Of a stretch of 64,000 nucleotides of DNA, positions 63,068-64,000 are shown one piece after another. This DNA is from Tribonema minus (taxonomy: Eukaryota; Sar; Xanthophyceae; Tribonematales; Tribonemataceae): positions 372,001 to 436,000 of the forward strand of contig JAFCMP010000552.1 of the NCBI GenBank assembly GCA_017506865.1, read 5' to 3'. How positions within the stretch are numbered: position 1 is the first letter of the stretch; every line of letters starts with the position of its first letter. A program made the position numbers and the translations under genes. The notes beneath the pieces are model-generated. The model was not told the DNA's origin. It ran no database searches and was given only the letters and a program-made list of their open reading frames with translations.

Positions 63068-64000
63068 ATGTCCAGCGACTCTGCGTCGTACAGGCTCCCG
63101 CCCAGCTTTCTGCCAGAGCTGGAGAATGAACCAGTTCACGACTATCGGCTCAGCTACAGGCGCTTTAGGAGCGGACACCATGAGGGCAGCAAGGGCGAGG
63201 TAGCAGCACCTCTGCATCGCAGTCCTGAGCTAGACCATGAAGACGACATCGAGACCATGGTGGAGTCCGATGGGCGCTTCCAGCAGATCCATGCCGCCAT
63301 CAATGCCTATCGAATGCACTGTGAGTACAGCCAGTGGGCGACAGAGATTGCATGAGAGCTTGATAATGTGTGCTTAGGTTCATGGAGAGCACACGCAGGA
63401 ACTCTAGGTGTTCATGATTGCAACAGCAGCTATCATGTTGCTGCTTGGAGTGTGCCTGAGGAGCGCTGCCACCCGGGATATGCAGATTCACTTTCATAGT
63501 TTGTCACCTTCATGTTTGCCGCACCTTAATCATCTCACGCGCCCCCCCCCGCTGCTCCCGCTGCGCCCCCAGACCGCATGTACCGGCGCGGCCACCCGGA
63601 GGGCGCTAAGGGCGAGATCACCGACCTCTCCGTCAAGATGTCCTCCCGAGTGGCGGCGTCCCTCCCCGTCGCGCAGCTGCAGCGGCTTGCGCGCCACAAG
63701 CGCGAGGGCGCGCTCGCGCCCAACGCCTCCAAGTACCACGTGCACCTCGGCGCGGGGCGACTCGGACTGGGACTCGTGATCCCCGCGCTGAGCCGCGGCG
63801 CCGCGCCCTTCGCGATCCTGCAGCGCCCCAGCGGCGCATGGAAGGCGCTCACGGCGAGCGGCGCGGACGCGACGCGCATCCGCGTCAACGGCGACGAGAC
63901 CGTCATCGAGTTCGCGCTGCTCGTCAACGGCTCGCGCCCGGAGGCCGCACTCGGCGGCGCGCTCCCCGTCTTTGCCGTTACCGACGACCCCGTGATACTG
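63068..64000 (+). CDS. 5' part of a Rossmann-fold protein, mannitol-dehydrogenase-like (truncated by window end)
   Basis: Exon 1 63068-63320 (ATG, phase 1 end at T|GTGAGT) and exon 2 63573 to beyond 64000; about 227 residues visible, frame open to the end. Residues 1-85 are charged and have no recognised fold. YRRFRSGHHEGSKGE in exon 1 is echoed by YRRGHPEGAKGE at the exon-2 start, suggesting an internal repeat. From about residue 130, KYHVHLGAGRLGLGLVIPAL carries a GxGxxGxG nucleotide-binding loop in the form seen at the start of mannitol-1-phosphate/mannitol dehydrogenases (HFGAGNIGRGF), followed by strand-rich sequence. No signal peptide. The rest of the protein is outside the window, so the activity is open. 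Confidence 0.6.

Noticed and set aside
1-64000. Retroelements or other virus-like elements
   Set aside because: No reverse transcriptase, integrase, capsid or terminal-repeat pair was recognised on either strand.
1-64000. tRNA or rRNA genes
   Set aside because: No cloverleaf-like GGTTCGAATCC box or conserved rRNA segment was noticed; a covariance-model scan would be decisive.

Overview
The window looks like nuclear DNA of a GC-rich, flagellated, photosynthetic eukaryote, probably a stramenopile alga (pelagophyte-like); a haptophyte or cryptophyte cannot be excluded. The genes carry spliceosomal introns. Their products include a p300/CBP acetyltransferase with bromodomain, a casein kinase 1, a TTLL9-type tubulin polyglutamylase and an ATP6AP2-type V-ATPase accessory protein. 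At least two, perhaps three, proteins have a hydrophobic signal followed by a Phe-containing cleavage region (ADAF-VARP, VVAF-PADL, GSFAG), as in plastid preproteins of heterokont algae. Coding GC is very high, with long Ala, Gly and Gln runs.

Layout, left to right: 3' end of an unknown gene (2-529,+); plastid thioredoxin-like/NHL protein (5712-1227,-), divergent from a plastid atypical SDR (5941-14459,+; 8 exons); unrecognised single-exon gene (15603-17648,+); ATP6AP2-like gene (21054-19293,-), divergent from a TTLL9-like gene (21192-22487,+); small membrane protein (25012-23521,-); casein kinase 1 (26388-29952,+); CoA-binding protein (31032-32633,+); UVR-ApaG fusion (35896-33579,-), divergent from an MFSD9-like transporter (36742-39501,+); p300/CBP (56140-41264,-; 12 exons, 2115 aa); secreted type I membrane protein (57163-61620,+; 3 exons); 5' end of a Rossmann (mannitol-dehydrogenase-like) gene (63068-end,+). 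In every multi-exon model the exon lengths sum to a whole number of codons and phases match at every junction, which is good internal support. No operons are expected.

The most striking content is in the introns. Many carry tandem partial copies ('ghosts') of the adjoining exon edge together with its splice site. They also carry C-homopolymer pyrimidine tracts, TTAGGG-type interstitial telomeric repeats, and an ACTTCAA/TTGAAGT word that I see almost only outside exons. Three of 31 modelled introns are GC-AG, and 12 of 31 downstream exons begin with GT, so introns are often bounded by direct AG|GT repeats. Together this suggests that introns here arise or grow by tandem duplication or break repair at exon edges. 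I saw no recognisable virus-like element, CRISPR array, tRNA or rRNA.
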